Shown piece after piece: positions 11,831 through 23,434 of a stretch of 64,000 nt of DNA. This stretch comes from Siphonodentalium dalli (taxonomy: Eukaryota; Mollusca; Scaphopoda; Gadilida; Siphonodentaliidae). Location: assembly GCA_032622095.1 (NCBI GenBank), contig CP136066.1, positions 102,073,319 to 102,137,318 on the forward strand, given 5' to 3'. Within the stretch, counting starts at the first letter, position 1. Every line of letters begins with the position of its first letter. The translations under genes and the position numbers were made by a program. The notes under the pieces are model-generated. The model saw only the letters and a list, made by a program, of their open reading frames with translations. It ran no database searches and was not told the origin of the DNA.

Positions 11831-11917
11831 ATCGTCGTCGCACTTGAATATGGTACATGCGATTTCGGAGGTTGTGGACATTGGACAAGTTAGGGTCGTG
11901 TAAATAACAGACGATGA

Positions 11918-12365
11918 GTGTCTGATCACTCTGAAGACCAGATTACCAACCAAATCCCTCATAACAGGCGGCTTCAAGATGTGTGGCAAACTGGTAAGAT
12001 CTGCAGTGCAGATGTAGATGGAAACACCACAGTAGTGACCATCTTGGACGTCCCTGTCCAAATGGAAGACTCCACTATTATAAGATCTTTGTCAGAATAC
12101 GGAAGCGTATTGGACGACAGTTTCAAATTGGGGACAGTAGCAGACTCAAAAATTTAAAACGGAAATGATTTAAATTATGTGTGTATTGAGAATATGGCCA
12201 CTAGTACTAATGACGACAGTATAATGTCCATGGTGTTAAGGGCTTGGGAACTCACGTGCTAGTGAAGATAATCGCTCTAGGCTTGAGGCAAATTCACTGA
12301 AATTTATATCTCTAAACGTGTGTGGGCTTGAAAAAATACTAAAATGTCAAAAGTTTATATAAACC
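11918..12365 (+). pseudogene. LINE remnant: ORF1 end and start of ORF2 endonuclease
   Basis: A 79-codon frame (11918-12157) contains TTVVTILDVPVQMEDSTI then IRSLSEYGSV, resembling the RNA-binding-like domain of LINE/zinc-knuckle ORF1 proteins (a valine-proline motif, then LS-YG-V). Beginning at about 12292 another frame reads NSLKFISLNVCGLEKIL, the usual opening of the APE-type endonuclease in LINE ORF2 (L-F-SLNVCGL). The two in series match the ORF1-ORF2 order. Sequence then stops being LINE-like at about 12365, so this is a 5' fragment. It is in the same orientation as the C-terminal fragment at 10.15 kb but lies downstream of it, so they are separate copies or a rearranged one. Confidence 0.6.
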
Positions 12366-13643
12366 ACACTGTTAGAAATTACTGTCTGTTCGACGGTTTC
12401 GGGCCGTCATAATCGACGGTCCCATACCGTTTCATCAGTTCGACGGTCACATAGCGTTATTTTATGTGCCCATGAAAATTGTCTAAATTAAATATTTTCT
12501 TGATTCAAAGTCATGCCGTCAAAATTCAATAGTATATTATATACGGCAATGACTCCATACAATATCACTGAATCTTACTCTGCTGATATTTAATATGTAT
12601 TATTAATGCGGCATTCATTCTGTGTTATGAGGGCCGTACGACTTATCATGAGTACGGTACGTAGTTCTCATTCCGGGGTTAAGTTTTCCGCTTTAGCAAT
12701 CAGCTCATTTCTTCGCCATTTTATGATTTATCGTTGATAGTAAACTGTTGTTTTGGGGAAACTGTTACCTTTTCGGTTGTGGACAGTTGTTAAGACGGTC
12801 TGATTTCGGTTCCTTTGATAACCGGACAAGTTGCAATTCAGCGAATAGCGGCTAAATAATTGACAATTTCCACTAAATTCGAGAGTAGAGATTCATGTCA
12901 ATCATGGCATGATCCGGGATCTGACTTCATTCGACGCATTGCTGATGTTGAAATTGCAGTGTTGTGACTTAGTATCAAAACACTGGCACATTTACTGACA
13001 CAGGAGGATACAGGTACAATTAACACAAGCGTCGATGTCAACCAATATATAGTGACAATAATAACAACAACGACTCAACGAACAGCTATTACTATTAGAA
13101 TGTTGACAATCCAGTTGACAGTTTTCTGAATCTGATTGTTTCAAAGCACATGCACGTACATTTACAAGAGATGATATACATGTACATGTACTGTATGCAC
13201 CAGTGTACTTCACAAGAGATTCAGTGTCAACAGCAACACCGTAAACAATGAACTGACGCCGTGCAGTGACGGATGATCACATATCTACAAATCCAACTTT
13301 ACAATTACAGGGACAAATTCATCCAATGTTCATCAATTTTCAACGAAACGTGTGGATATGAGACATTGTCATTATTCGCCATGTTATCGTCAAGTTATTA
13401 CGACAATTTACCGGGAGTACTCTATTGGTTGGATGTTCTTATCAAACTATCTTTGGCTGACTCACTGATATTTTTTACTAAGTCAGTGTCGTGATACCAG
13501 TATACAGTTTGATGCATCATGCTTTAAAATTTCATGGAAAATGTGCGACTACGGGAAAACATTGTCGCCAAGTCATCACGCACATTTAATATGGGATCTG
13601 TTGTTGTCTTGAAGGTTCCAATCCCAACTAGCTGTTATTGATG
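12366..13643. other. No gene; local ACGGTC/GACGGT motifs
   Basis: Around 12390-12470 GACGGT recurs in both orientations, similar to 14860-14970. The remainder shows no supportable coding or repeat signal. Confidence 0.4.
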
Positions 13644-13645
13644 TA

Positions 13646-14149
13646 CAGTACCAGTCAAAAGAAGTGGTATATTAAGCGCGCTATTTTCGCGCCCAATATC
13701 GCAATAATATTGCAAGTGGAAACGCTTATAAGCATGTCGCTTGTGATATTATTGCAATATTTTGCGCTTAATATCTCAATATTTTGCGCTTAATATTTCG
13801 ACATCTTGCGCTCAAAATTGTAACATTTAAATCAAATTATTGTTTCTTCTATATTGTTTGTTGTATAAATAGAGACAATGTTTTAGATATGTATATAATT
13901 ATAGTTGTAAATGCTATATGTACACTATATGTACACTATATGCACAGTATTTTTCTAATATAAATATAACACTATCGGGTCTGTATGAAATTTAGCTTAG
14001 TATCGCAATATTTTGCGTTCAATATTGCAATAATAAGCGCGACAGATTTTTGGTAGTGTGCTATAATCAAAATTAATAATCTAAATTAAGCACTCTCAAT
14101 ATCGCAATAAAGGTGCGCCTAAAAATACCACTTCCTCTGACTGGTACTG
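13646..14149. mobile_element. Tc1/mariner-type MITE (504 bp)
   Basis: The left terminus CAGTACCAGTCAAAAGAAGT is mirrored by the right terminus (ACTTCCTCTGACTGGTACTG) with a few differences, and TA flanks both ends (13644-13645; 14150-14151). TA duplication plus a CAGTACCAGTCA-type end is characteristic of Tc1/mariner. The interior consists of AATATTGCGCTTAATAT motifs in both orientations and has no transposase. Confidence 0.8.
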
Positions 14150-15758
14150 TATTGTCATGATGTACGGATTCACATGTTAAAACAAAAACTGTGTTTACAA
14201 GTGACTGGACAATTTCACGCCTTACATGTTACCAAAAAGTATGCCTTTAAGATATTTTACTTTTACATGTACATAAATTTGAGTTTTAACTGTGAAACAT
14301 GTAGCTTTGTTCTTTTGTATGGCTTAAAAGGGCATGCCGATTCATGTTTTAGAATGGTCGAAATTAGTATTACTCATAACTGAATAGCGATGGGTTGGCT
14401 TATCACCTATTACTAGTATCGTTTTTTATTTGCAGCCATATTTATACAAAGTAGTTAGTGAAAGACGAACACATTACGCGTGTGCAGCCTTTTCCGGATT
14501 AAATTCTACTAGGCAGATAACAAGCTTGATCCTCTGAAAACTGCAAAGTTTCATAAGTATTATCTATCACTTTATGCATTGAGGATTTACATTTCATCAA
14601 AACTATGATAGTAACATAAGAACTAAGATGTATTTTTCAGTTACGAATAATACTAGTTTCGACCATTCAAAAACATTCAAAAACATATGAATCGTAATGC
14701 CTACCGGGAAATCATATTGTCACCATGGGAACCTGGCTAATTCTATGGTAAATTAGCAAATTAAAAGCAAAAAATTGGTGTTGACCCATGAAAAATACCA
14801 TTGGTCTGACCTTTATTAGTTACGGTCTTCATATTAATTAAACGGTGCTGAACCGTAAAAAATACAACGGTCTGACAGTTATTGGTTACGGTCTGCCCGT
14901 TACTTAAACGGTTTTATACAGTGGAACATGCTACGGTCAGACCGTATGTTTAACGGTCAAATGTTGGCAGCGATGTTGCGCGGTCTCAGACAGTGCACAT
15001 ACACGAATATTATATCCTATGATTTTCAGAAACAAAAACTTTCATTGAGGATTCAGTTATATTTCCGAGGTTTTGTGAGATAGTCACTAAGGGTAAGGCT
15101 AAGGGAAATGAAAAACTATGTGGTGGCATACAACCAAGAAAATGCTCACAAGACTGATAAGAGCCTTCAGTCGTTGAAGTCGAAATCGAAAAATACGGCT
15201 TGGTTTAGAGTAGTCTCCCATGGTCAGCCTCAGCTTGTTGGGCTGTTTATGTTCCGCCCGCTGGAACTCGATATGCAAATGACGAATGGGCTACCAAAAT
15301 ATTACTTGGTTATCTCTGATTGTGTTATCTGAGAGGGGTCTTTGTAGGTTGGGGGGGGGGTAAATAAAATAAAACCAGCATATCGCCGGGTATATTCAGA
15401 CATCTCGTAAAACAGACTTTCCCGTCCAAATAAAATGTTATTGGAGAGTCAAAACACTGAATAACTCGTGTGGTTGAACTTGTTCGGAAAGGCGGGTAAC
15501 TGTGCACAAGTCAGACCCTCGTTCGTGGGTGTAATATGTGTAAAATTACGTTTGGGCAATAATTGAAGAGAAAATAAAAATGATTTAGCGATATATTTCT
15601 GAATATATTCTCGTTGCGCGGTACATTTATAGGACCTTTTTCCAGGTATATGCGAGATAACTGAATTATAGATTTGTAATGGACGAATTATAACACTCTC
15701 TTTGCAAGAAATTTTGGCCTCATGGCATTCATCAGCTTTATGTATAATCAGTTGGTTA
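14150..15758. other. No supported gene; ACGGT-rich patch
   Basis: 14780-14970 contains several ACGGTCTGAC / ACCGTAA motifs that can pair with one another. A 74-codon frame at 15108-15332 has no recognisable domain. A G-run lies at 15351-15360. Confidence 0.35.
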
Positions 15759-15867
15759 CATTTTAGGAGGACATCGTAAACATTGAATAATAACACCAGC
15801 ATACAAACGATTTCATATTACTAATAATTGTTGTTATTTTCAATGTTTACGATTTACTCCTAAAATG
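15759..15867. repeat. Inverted repeat, ~38-bp arms
   Basis: The left arm starts CATTTTAGGAGGACATCGTA and the right arm ends TTTACGATTTACTCCTAAAATG. The loop is about 33 bp. Probably a small palindromic MITE. Confidence 0.65.
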
Positions 15868-16171
15868 GATTTTTTTTTAGATTCTTTCCGATAATGTACA
15901 GGGTAGGCGATTATTGCTTGTGCGAAATTTGCGCAACTCCGCAACGACAATAAGGAAAATGTCAATATCCCAGCATTTCAGCATCTAATTCAACTCCGGT
16001 ACCCCTTGGTAATTTAATCATACATTGGATGTCGTCAGAATTGGTGGAAAGGCGCTCTATATTTATTGGCGATAACGTAAACAAAACACACATGCATGGG
16101 TTTACGCAAGTTTTGCGTTACGGGTTACGCGTCGTTTACGTTTACGCGAATATTTTGCGTTACGGCTTGAA
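15868..16171. other. Spacer with short TTTACG/CGTAAC repeats
   Basis: 16095-16165 has alternating TTTACG, GCGTTACG and GTTTACG motifs just before the 16.2-19.3 kb array. No gene seen. Confidence 0.4.
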
Positions 16172-16622
16172 GGTTACACTGGTGTAAATAAGGTTCCGAG
16201 TGACATCTAGCGGATGCGGGAGGAATATATAGGAGAGAATAAAATAGACACTGGGCCCTGATTGGTCAATAGCCTTGTGTGCTTTTCACATAAAAAAATC
16301 ATCACACCTCTTCCCTATGATTTCCCATAGGTAAAATAACCATTGGCACAGGAATTAACCCTTTGTAGTGAAGTTTGAATTTTTTGGTGTGGTCTAAAAT
16401 ATGACTGTATTTTTTTATGCGGTTCTGACACTAGTTACGAAAACATAAGATTTAAAGGCGAATTCCCTGCTAGACAGACATGATTTGTTTGTGTAAAAAG
16501 TTTCCCAAAATGTAAATTTTTCAGATTTAAAGAAAATTTTGGACCCAACATTTATATTGCCAACACAATACGCTAAAACGTTAGCACTGAGGCCTATGGA
16601 AAACATTTACACCAGTGTAACC
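16172..16622. repeat. Unit A, copy 1 (TIR-bounded, 451 bp)
   Basis: Begins GGTTACACTGGTGTAAAT and ends with its exact inverse, ATTTACACCAGTGTAACC. The interior is non-coding; short minus-strand frames repeat in every copy. Confidence 0.85.
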
Positions 16623-17523
16623 TAAAGGGAAAAAATAGCTTTTTATCATTTTTGATTCCTGGGAGTCACTTTAAAGCATTTTAATGCATTTTACAGAGCC
16701 TGGTCTTTCAGTCCAATGAATATCTCATGCTTGGTGTGGCTATTCTTGCTGCTGATGTCTTCTTTCACTTACATCAGCCAAAAAATAGTAAGATTTTTCA
16801 TAAAAAATGCCAATTTTTCAAGGTATTTTCAAAAAATTTCAAGGTGGTAATAGTCACATGATAATGCAAATGACCCATAACATGAGCATGTCAACGACAC
16901 ATATATCAATTGTTATAAGAACCTAATCTAACAAGTATTTTGGATTTTATAGCCAGTGATATACAGATATATATCATACAAGTGTGTCATTTCCACTGGT
17001 GGGTATGGTCATTTGAAGGTTAATAGCACTAAAACTTGGACACATTTAAGAAAATACTTCAGCAATTCAAAGATAGCATATCTTTATTCAACTAATTCAA
17101 TATACACCCACATCCAGTTATCTTGGATCACCCTTGCAGACCTGAAAATGTCATATTTTATTCTTCAATGTGCTGATAAAGTCATGCGCTTGATGCTCAG
17201 CTGATCAGATCTGGACTCAATGACCTCACATCACCAGAAGTTCTCTCATGGAAAGAATATTGTACAGTCTTCCATAGCTGATCCAAGTTTGCAACACCAG
17301 ACCCCTAAAACTGAGTGAAAATTGGGCCTGAACATGACTGGTGGTGGAAAATTGTGCTATTTTGATGAATAATTTGTTAAAGGGGGTGGGGTTAAATTGT
17401 GTGTGATAAATAAAGAACCACAGAAGTGATATTGTTTTTGAACACATTTTTTCCATTGATGGGCAATTCTGAAGAAATGTAGGGAGTTACAATTATTCCG
17501 CGAAAAAGCGGGCTATCGCTTTA
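16623..17523. repeat. Unit B, copy 1 (901 bp)
   Basis: Begins TAAAGGGAAAAAATAGC and ends GCTATCGCTTTA, so its ends are weakly inverted (TAAAG...CTTTA). No coding sequence recognised. Confidence 0.8.
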
Positions 17524-17974
17524 GGTTACACTGGTGTAAATAAGGTTCCGAGTGACATCTAGCGGATGCGGGAGGAATATATAGGAGAGAATAAAATAGA
17601 CACTGGGCCCTGATTGGTCAATAGCCTTGTGTGCTTTTCACATAAAAAAATCATCACACCTCTTCCCTATGATTTCCCATAGGTAAAATAACCATTGGCA
17701 CAGGAATTAACCCTTTGTAGTGAAGTTTGAATTTTTTGGTGTGGTCTAAAATATGACTGTATTTTTTTATGCGGTTCTGACACTAGTTACGAAAACATAA
17801 GATTTAAAGGCGAATTCCCTGCTAGACAGACATGATTTTTTTGTGTAAAAAGTTTCCCAAAATGTCAATTTTTCAGATTTAAAGAAAATTTTGGACCCAA
17901 CATTTATATTGCCAACACAATACGCTAAAACGTTAGCACTGAGGCCTATGGAAAACATTTACACCAGTGTAACC
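17524..17974. repeat. Unit A, copy 2
   Basis: Same termini as copy 1. Flanked by CTTTA on the left and TAAAG on the right, not by a direct duplication. Confidence 0.85.
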
Positions 17975-18875
17975 TAAAGGGAAAAAATAGCTTTTTATCA
18001 TTTTTGATTCCTGGGAGTCACTTTAAAGCATTTTAATGCATTTTACAGAGCCTGGTCTTTCAGTCCAATGAATATCTCATGCTTGGTGTGGCTATTCTTG
18101 CTGCTGATGTCTTCTTTCACTTACATCAGCCAAAAAATAGTAAGATTTTTCATAAAAAATGCCAATTTTTCAAGGTATTTTCAAAAAATTTCAAGGTGGT
18201 AATAGTCACATGATAATGCAAATGACCCATAACATGAGCATGTCAACGACACATATATCAATTGTTATAAGAACCTAATCTAACAAGTATTTTGGATTTT
18301 ATAGCCAGTGATATACAGATATATATCATACAAGTGTGTCATTTCCACTGGTGGGTATGGTCATTTGAAGGTTAATAGCACTAAAACTTGGACACATTTA
18401 AGAAAATACTTCAGCAATTCAAAGATAGCATATCTTTATTCAACTAATTCAATATACACCCACATCCAGTTATCTTGGATCACCCTTGCAGACCTGAAAA
18501 TGTCATATTTTATTCTTCAATGTGCTGATAAAGTCATGCGCTTGATGCTCAGCTGATCAGATCTGGACTCAATGACCTCACATCACCAGAAGTTCTCTCA
18601 TGGAAAGAATATTGTACAGTCTTCCATAGCTGATCCAAGTTTGCAACACCAGACCCCTAAAACTGAGTGAAAATTGGGCCTGAACATGACTGGTGGTGGA
18701 AAATTGTGCTATTTTGATGAATAATTTGTTAAAGGGGGTGGGGTTAAATTGTGTGTGATAAATAAAGAACCACAGAAGTGATATTGTTTTTGAACACATT
18801 TTTTCCATTGATGGGCAATTCTGAAGAAATGTGGGGAGTTACAATTATTCCGCGAAAAAGCGGGCTATCGCTTTA
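17975..18875. repeat. Unit B, copy 2
   Basis: Practically identical to copy 1 over 901 bp. Confidence 0.8.
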
Positions 18876-19326
18876 GGTTACACTGGTGTAAATAAGGTTC
18901 CGAGTGACATCTAGCCGATGCGGGAGGAATATATAGGAGAGAATAAAATAGACACTGGGCCCTGATTGGTCAATAGCCTTGTGTGCTTTTCACATAAAAA
19001 AATCATCACACCTCTTCCCTATGATTTCCCATAGGTAAAATAACCATTGGCACAGGAATTAACCCTTTGTAGTAAAGTTTGAATTTTTTGGTGTGGTCTA
19101 AAATATGACTGTATTTTTGTATGCGGTTCTGACACTAGTTACGAAAACATAAGATTTAAAGGCGAATTCCCTGCTAGACAGACATGATTTTTTTGTGTAA
19201 AAAGTTTCCCAAAATGTCAATTTTTCAGATTTAAAGAAAATTTTGGACCCAACATTTATATTGCCAACACAATACGCTAAAACGTTAGCACTGAGGCCTA
19301 TGGAAAACATTTACACCAGTGTAACC
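18876..19326. repeat. Unit A, copy 3
   Basis: Shares with copy 2 two substitutions relative to copy 1 (a T-run before GTGTAAAAAG and ATGTCAATTT), plus private changes (AGCCGATG, TTTTTGTATG). It is followed by the outer TGAA. Confidence 0.85.
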
Positions 19327-20235
19327 TGAAATTTTGATACAATGATGGCTCCCGTCTAGTGGTCATTCCGAAGATCCATATAAAGTTTAGTGACAATCGG
19401 ATGAGGGATGTGGCCTGTATGGTGTGCGAAGTATTTAGTCATGCAAAGAGTAAAATCCACTGGCGGTGTGGTCACCCGGAAGATCCATATGAAGTTGGGT
19501 GATGATCGAATGAGCGATGTGGTCTGGATAGTATGCTCAAGGATTTAGTAATACAAAGAAATAAAATTCAAGTTGGCTGAGAGTTGTGGCCTGCAGGGTT
19601 TGCCGAAGGCTTTAGCCATGTAAAGCGTAAAATCCAAGATGGCCACTGGCGGCCCTGTTTTTCAACGAAATTCGGAGAGAGAGAAAACTATGGCTCCCAT
19701 CTATAATGGTCACGCCCAAGATCCATAATGAAGATTGATGACGATCAGATGAGGGATGTGGTCTGTATATAGGGTGTGCCAAAGTATATAGTCATGCAAA
19801 GGGCAAATTCAAAGATGGCTGCCGGAAAGCAAGTTTTACATCGAAATTCGTTGATATTCGACAGCTCCCATCTATAGAGGTGATCCTAAACATGCTTGTG
19901 AATTTTCAAAATATTTATCCAATAAATGCTGGATCTAGTGTGAAATTGGAACTCCAAGATTTGGTACAGTGGCGGCCATGTTTTAACGAATTTCGTGGGG
20001 GTAGGGGTCGATGGCTCCCACGAAGATCCATTTGAATTTTGGTGACGATCGAATGAGAGGCATGCACATGTGATCTGTAGCGTGCATGTGCTAAAGGAAA
20101 TCGTTGACGGACGAACGACCAACACCCATGCACAAAAGAAACTTGTGAGTTGCATTCTATTGTTCTCGACTTGTGGTGTGTACCTGATCTGCACCTTATA
20201 CTTTCACATCGCAAGTCGCTTACCGTCAAGTTGAG
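19327..20235 (+). repeat. Degenerate ~190-bp tandem repeat with GGACGAACGACC end
   Basis: About four decayed units share GGCTCCCATCTA, GAAGATCCATATGAAG, GATGAGGGATGTGGTCTGTA, GTCATGCAAAG and AAAATCCAAGATGGC. The array ends in GACGGACGAACGACC (20106-20120) and a short GCTTACCGTCAAGTTGAGC hairpin-like end. The arrangement resembles the tandem-repeat interiors of palindrome-headed elements elsewhere in the window. Class uncertain. Confidence 0.6.
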
Positions 20236-21474
20236 CTAAAATAAATCGACTTTGTTTTTATTTTCATTATTAATAACGCTCAAAAAACAAAGTTTCGCAT
20301 GCATATCGAAACCATTAATGTTATGTAAACACTACTGTGGCAGTGGCATTAACGATCAAAGTCCAATTAGTTAAATAACATACCAGAGTTTATTCAAATC
20401 TTGGCAGTGAACATTTGATAATCAAAGAATTGAAATAAGATTCTGAAAAACAGATTAAGGCTAAAATATTAGAACTTAGTCTACCCGATCAGCGATGTAA
20501 ACAGTGTAACAGTTTTGTTTACATAACAATGGTTTCAACACGCACACTTTTGTTCTTGGTGACCTATCAATAATTAATTAAAGAACAAAGTGTATCTATT
20601 TCGGCATGTCCATCTTGGTGGTGATATTTTACAGACTTTTATAATTTTTGCACACATATCCACATAACCCCTGCAAAAAACATCGAATTCTAATATCTGA
20701 CAAGTCGCCGTTAAGTAAACAAAGTTAAATTTCTGTACAATTTTGTATTCATGTATAAAACTCATAAAAATGTGTAATACTATGAATAATTGAATATACA
20801 TGTGCTGTAACCAAAAATATGAATAAATTATAAAAAAAAATTAAAAATTAAAAAAATCGCAATTCGAGTCACAGATGCACGGGTTGCAATCTCATTTTGC
20901 TGACTGGACTAGACAATCGCAGACCTCCCCGATCGGGGCTAACCCTCCCCTACAGCCCCCGACCCATCCCCTAGTACCATCCCTGTATGACACATAGATG
21001 AACCGAACGGAAATCACCAACTCTACCGCCCCCGCTGCATGTTACTATATGTTTGTTTGTCTCGCATTCCGAGATTCATCGTTGGTAACGCTTCACGGTT
21101 TCTAACTATTTAATTCTGGACTACGCGGAGTGACGAATTAGCCACCCTCTACAGTTCATATACATACACGACTGCATAGCTGTGATACTAGAGCGTGCAT
21201 CCCTCTATACACAAGCTCAAGTAAGTAAGTTAATTAATTTGTCGAAATCGCAAGGGCAAACACACAAGAATTTGCTTACACTTTAGATATACGTCGGCAG
21301 CCGCGCGGAGGTGTTTTTGTGGATTAAACATCAAGTCAAGTAAGATTCCCACTCCTTCTCTTTTCTGCTCCCTCTCTGCCTATTCATATATATAATCTCT
21401 CATTTCATGCATCCCGTATAATGAAATCCGCATGTTCGTAATCTAACTCGCGGACCCGTTTGAACTGACCACAA
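20236..21474. other. No supported gene
   Basis: AT-rich with A-runs at 20830-20865 and a C-rich patch at 20930-20990. I see no exon or mobile-element terminus. Confidence 0.4.
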
Positions 21475-21581
21475 TCACAGGTCCCTGGCACAATAGACCC
21501 CCACCACCCAAAGACATATATATAAGACTTATATATATATGTCTTTGGGTGTTGGGGGTCTATTGTGCCAGGGATCTGTGA
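21475..21581. repeat. Near-perfect 107-bp hairpin, ~52-bp arms
   Basis: The left arm starts TCACAGGTCCCTGGCACAAT and the right arm ends ATTGTGCCAGGGATCTGTGA. The centre is TATATATAAG/CTTATATATA with almost no loop. There are only a few mismatches. Likely a young palindromic MITE; the fold also resembles a small-RNA hairpin. Confidence 0.75.
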
Positions 21582-21689
21582 CCACAATATCACAAAATAA
21601 ATCACCAACCATGTAACCCAATCCTGGCATTATATATTGCTTGTGTAGTATGGTGCACGCACACTGAATGTGTATATGTTTACTCATTG

Positions 21690-22010
21690 CCAATTGCTTT
21701 ATTACCTGAACTTTGCCCAACAATCAGTCTAACTAAAGTCAGACCGTGTTTCATTTCAATCAACTTACTTAGTGAAAGTAATGAGACGGAGTCTGGATAT
21801 ATATCAGACTGCCCAACAATCAGTAGGAATCATTCTGCGTTTGTATTATCTGCTTGTCTGTCGGTAGTCTATTTATATATTCTTAACACACCCCCAGGTG
21901 AATAGTAGACAATTCCAATGTATAGTATTTTATATAATCGGTGGAAGAATCCATTTAATAAGAAAATGTTAAACTGACATGGCTCATTTTGGCGGTCAAA
22001 TGAGCTTTCT
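21690..22010 (+). repeat. Dispersed family D, partial copy
   Basis: Shares GTATTATCTGCTTGTCTGTC, ATTCTTAACACACCCCCAGG and TCCAATGTATA-TTTATA / GGTGGAAGAATCCATTTA with the copies at 22.4, 22.6, 52.1, 54.0 and 56.1 kb, and inverted at 47.1 and 49.1 kb. GCCCAACAATCAGT occurs twice inside (21715, 21809). Confidence 0.55.
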
Positions 22011-22373
22011 CCGTTGAACTTGAGTGGCAGCGATTTAGTGTTGCGACAACGTTCTGTTTTACCTGCAAGGGGAATTGAGACTTTTTTCCCGAAAATGTGT
22101 CAAATTCGTCTTTTTAATTGTAATCGCTTTATCTATAGATTATCACAGTGGAACATGCCCCTTCAATCTATATCGACATGTCTGTAACTTGGAGTACTTC
22201 GTGAAAAGTTCTTATATGATCACTGCCCAACAGATTCGCGGCCTCTGTGAACAAATAGAGACCTCTCCGTGTTCTATATATAAGCCTCTCGGTACAATTT
22301 GTCTGTTTGACACATATACCGCTTTCTATACTAAAAATTCGTTGATTAGTAGTTCCCTTACAGGAATGTTCCG

Positions 22374-22800
22374 AAAATAAGTTCAACTAACAATTTGTCG
22401 TTTGTGAACTTATTATCTGAATATTTCCCAACAATGAATATGCATACTTCAGAACTTGTAATATTAATTTATCCTGAAAAAAATATAATAATAGACCATT
22501 CCACTGCATACCTTAATAAATCAATGTTAGAAAGCATTTAGTAAAGAAAGGTTTAATCCTTTATATACAAAATACTCACCGACGAGTACTTTAGGACATG
22601 TTCAGATAATAAGTTCAATGTTGAACTTATTATCTGAACATTTCCCATCAAAGTATACGAATCCTTCTGCACTTGTATTAGCTGTTCATATGGCTGTCAT
22701 TTGCTTTTATTATCTAACCATTGCACCCCTCCAAATGAAACATAGACCCTTCCAATGTATACTTTTATAACAGATGCACACGTGAGCATCACCACTGTTA
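22374..22800 (+). repeat. Dispersed family D, two adjacent copies with palindromic head
   Basis: ATAAGTTCAACT...TGAACTTATTATCTGAATAT occurs at about 22377-22430. A perfect 21-bp inverted repeat with a TG centre (ATGTTCAGATAATAAGTTCAA and its inverse) lies at 22598-22641. Each is followed by TTTCCC, a TTGTATTA-CTG block, and CTTCCAATGTATACTTTTAT. Confidence 0.7.
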
Positions 22801-23236
22801 CTTGCTAGTAAAAAGCCTGGCAGATTCACTTTCCATTTTGGGCTTGATTTGGTATGTAAACAATGCCTTTATAATCAGATGAATATGAACATAACTCCGG
22901 TGTGGATTAAAGTTTCGAAAGATCGATAATTAATCGAATTATCATACGACTTCAAAAACACATATCACCTATAACAACTCAATAACCTCAAATAAAAAAG
23001 TTGATTTTCGCCACGCCAGCAATTTTCATCGAAATATTCTTTTTGCCATACGTGTGTATCGTTTGCAACCGTGTAACAATCATAAACCGGTTAAGCTTTA
23101 TATATATGCGGTACTTCAAAATTCAACAGCAGCAACAACTTCGCATGTACCTTTAATTTGTTAAGTGGGATGAAGATCAAAGTGGTACACCTCTATCACC
23201 CACACCATGATGTATCTATTCTCGCTATACCCATGC
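22801..23236. other. No supported feature
   Basis: AT-rich, without an exon or repeat that I can support. Confidence 0.35.
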
Positions 23237-23434
23237 TCATGAACTGTTTTTTATTGCTTCGATTAACATGTTGTATATGTTGGTCCTTCGCACAAAGGGA
23301 TGCTCGTCTTCATCACAAACGTTTAATTTAAACTCACCATCTTTGAATGGTGATGAATTAGTTTGCTGGCCTATTTCATCGTGTAACCTACGCCTGTGCA
23401 ATCGGTCTAATTGATACACGTTATTTATAGACCA
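23237..23434 (-). CDS. Possible terminal coding exon, unknown protein
   Basis: A minus-strand frame reads WSINNVYQLDRLHRRRLHDE, IGQQTNSSPFKDGEFKLNVC, DEDEHPFVRRTNIYNMLIEA, then IKNSS and a TGA stop. Upstream on this strand TTTCTAAG could serve as a splice acceptor; there is no ATG at the start, so it would be a last exon. Composition (charged, few low-complexity runs) is more protein-like than the neighbouring frames. I recognise no domain, and no partner exon is visible. Confidence 0.25.
   Translation of the reverse strand, partial: WSINNVYQLDRLHRRRLHDEIGQQTNSSPFKDGEFKLNVCDEDEHPFVRRTNIYNMLIEAIKNSS

Larger units (their letters stand above)
16172..19326. mobile_element. A-B-A-B-A tandem transposon array, 1352-bp period
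   Basis: Unit A (451 bp) occurs at 16172, 17524 and 18876; unit B (901 bp) occurs at 16623 and 17975. Repetition is exact at 1352 bp and nearly identical, with only a few substitutions such as A/G at 17481 versus 18833. The outer flanks are TGAA at 16168-16171 and TGAA at 19327-19330, consistent with one insertion event and a 4-bp duplication. The inner junctions do not carry this duplication. A ends in an 18-bp inverted repeat. No transposase, gag or pol coding is visible. Either tandem amplification after insertion or a recombined 'A as terminal direct repeat' element could explain it. Confidence 0.8.

Noticed and set aside
11508-11903. 131-codon Ser/His-rich frame
   Set aside because: Composition follows the TCG/ATC low-complexity tract, with no domain.
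16172-17974. Unit A as an LTR of a small retrotransposon
   Set aside because: No TG...CA ends, no tRNA primer site after the first A, no polypurine tract before the next A, no coding. Kept only as an alternative model.
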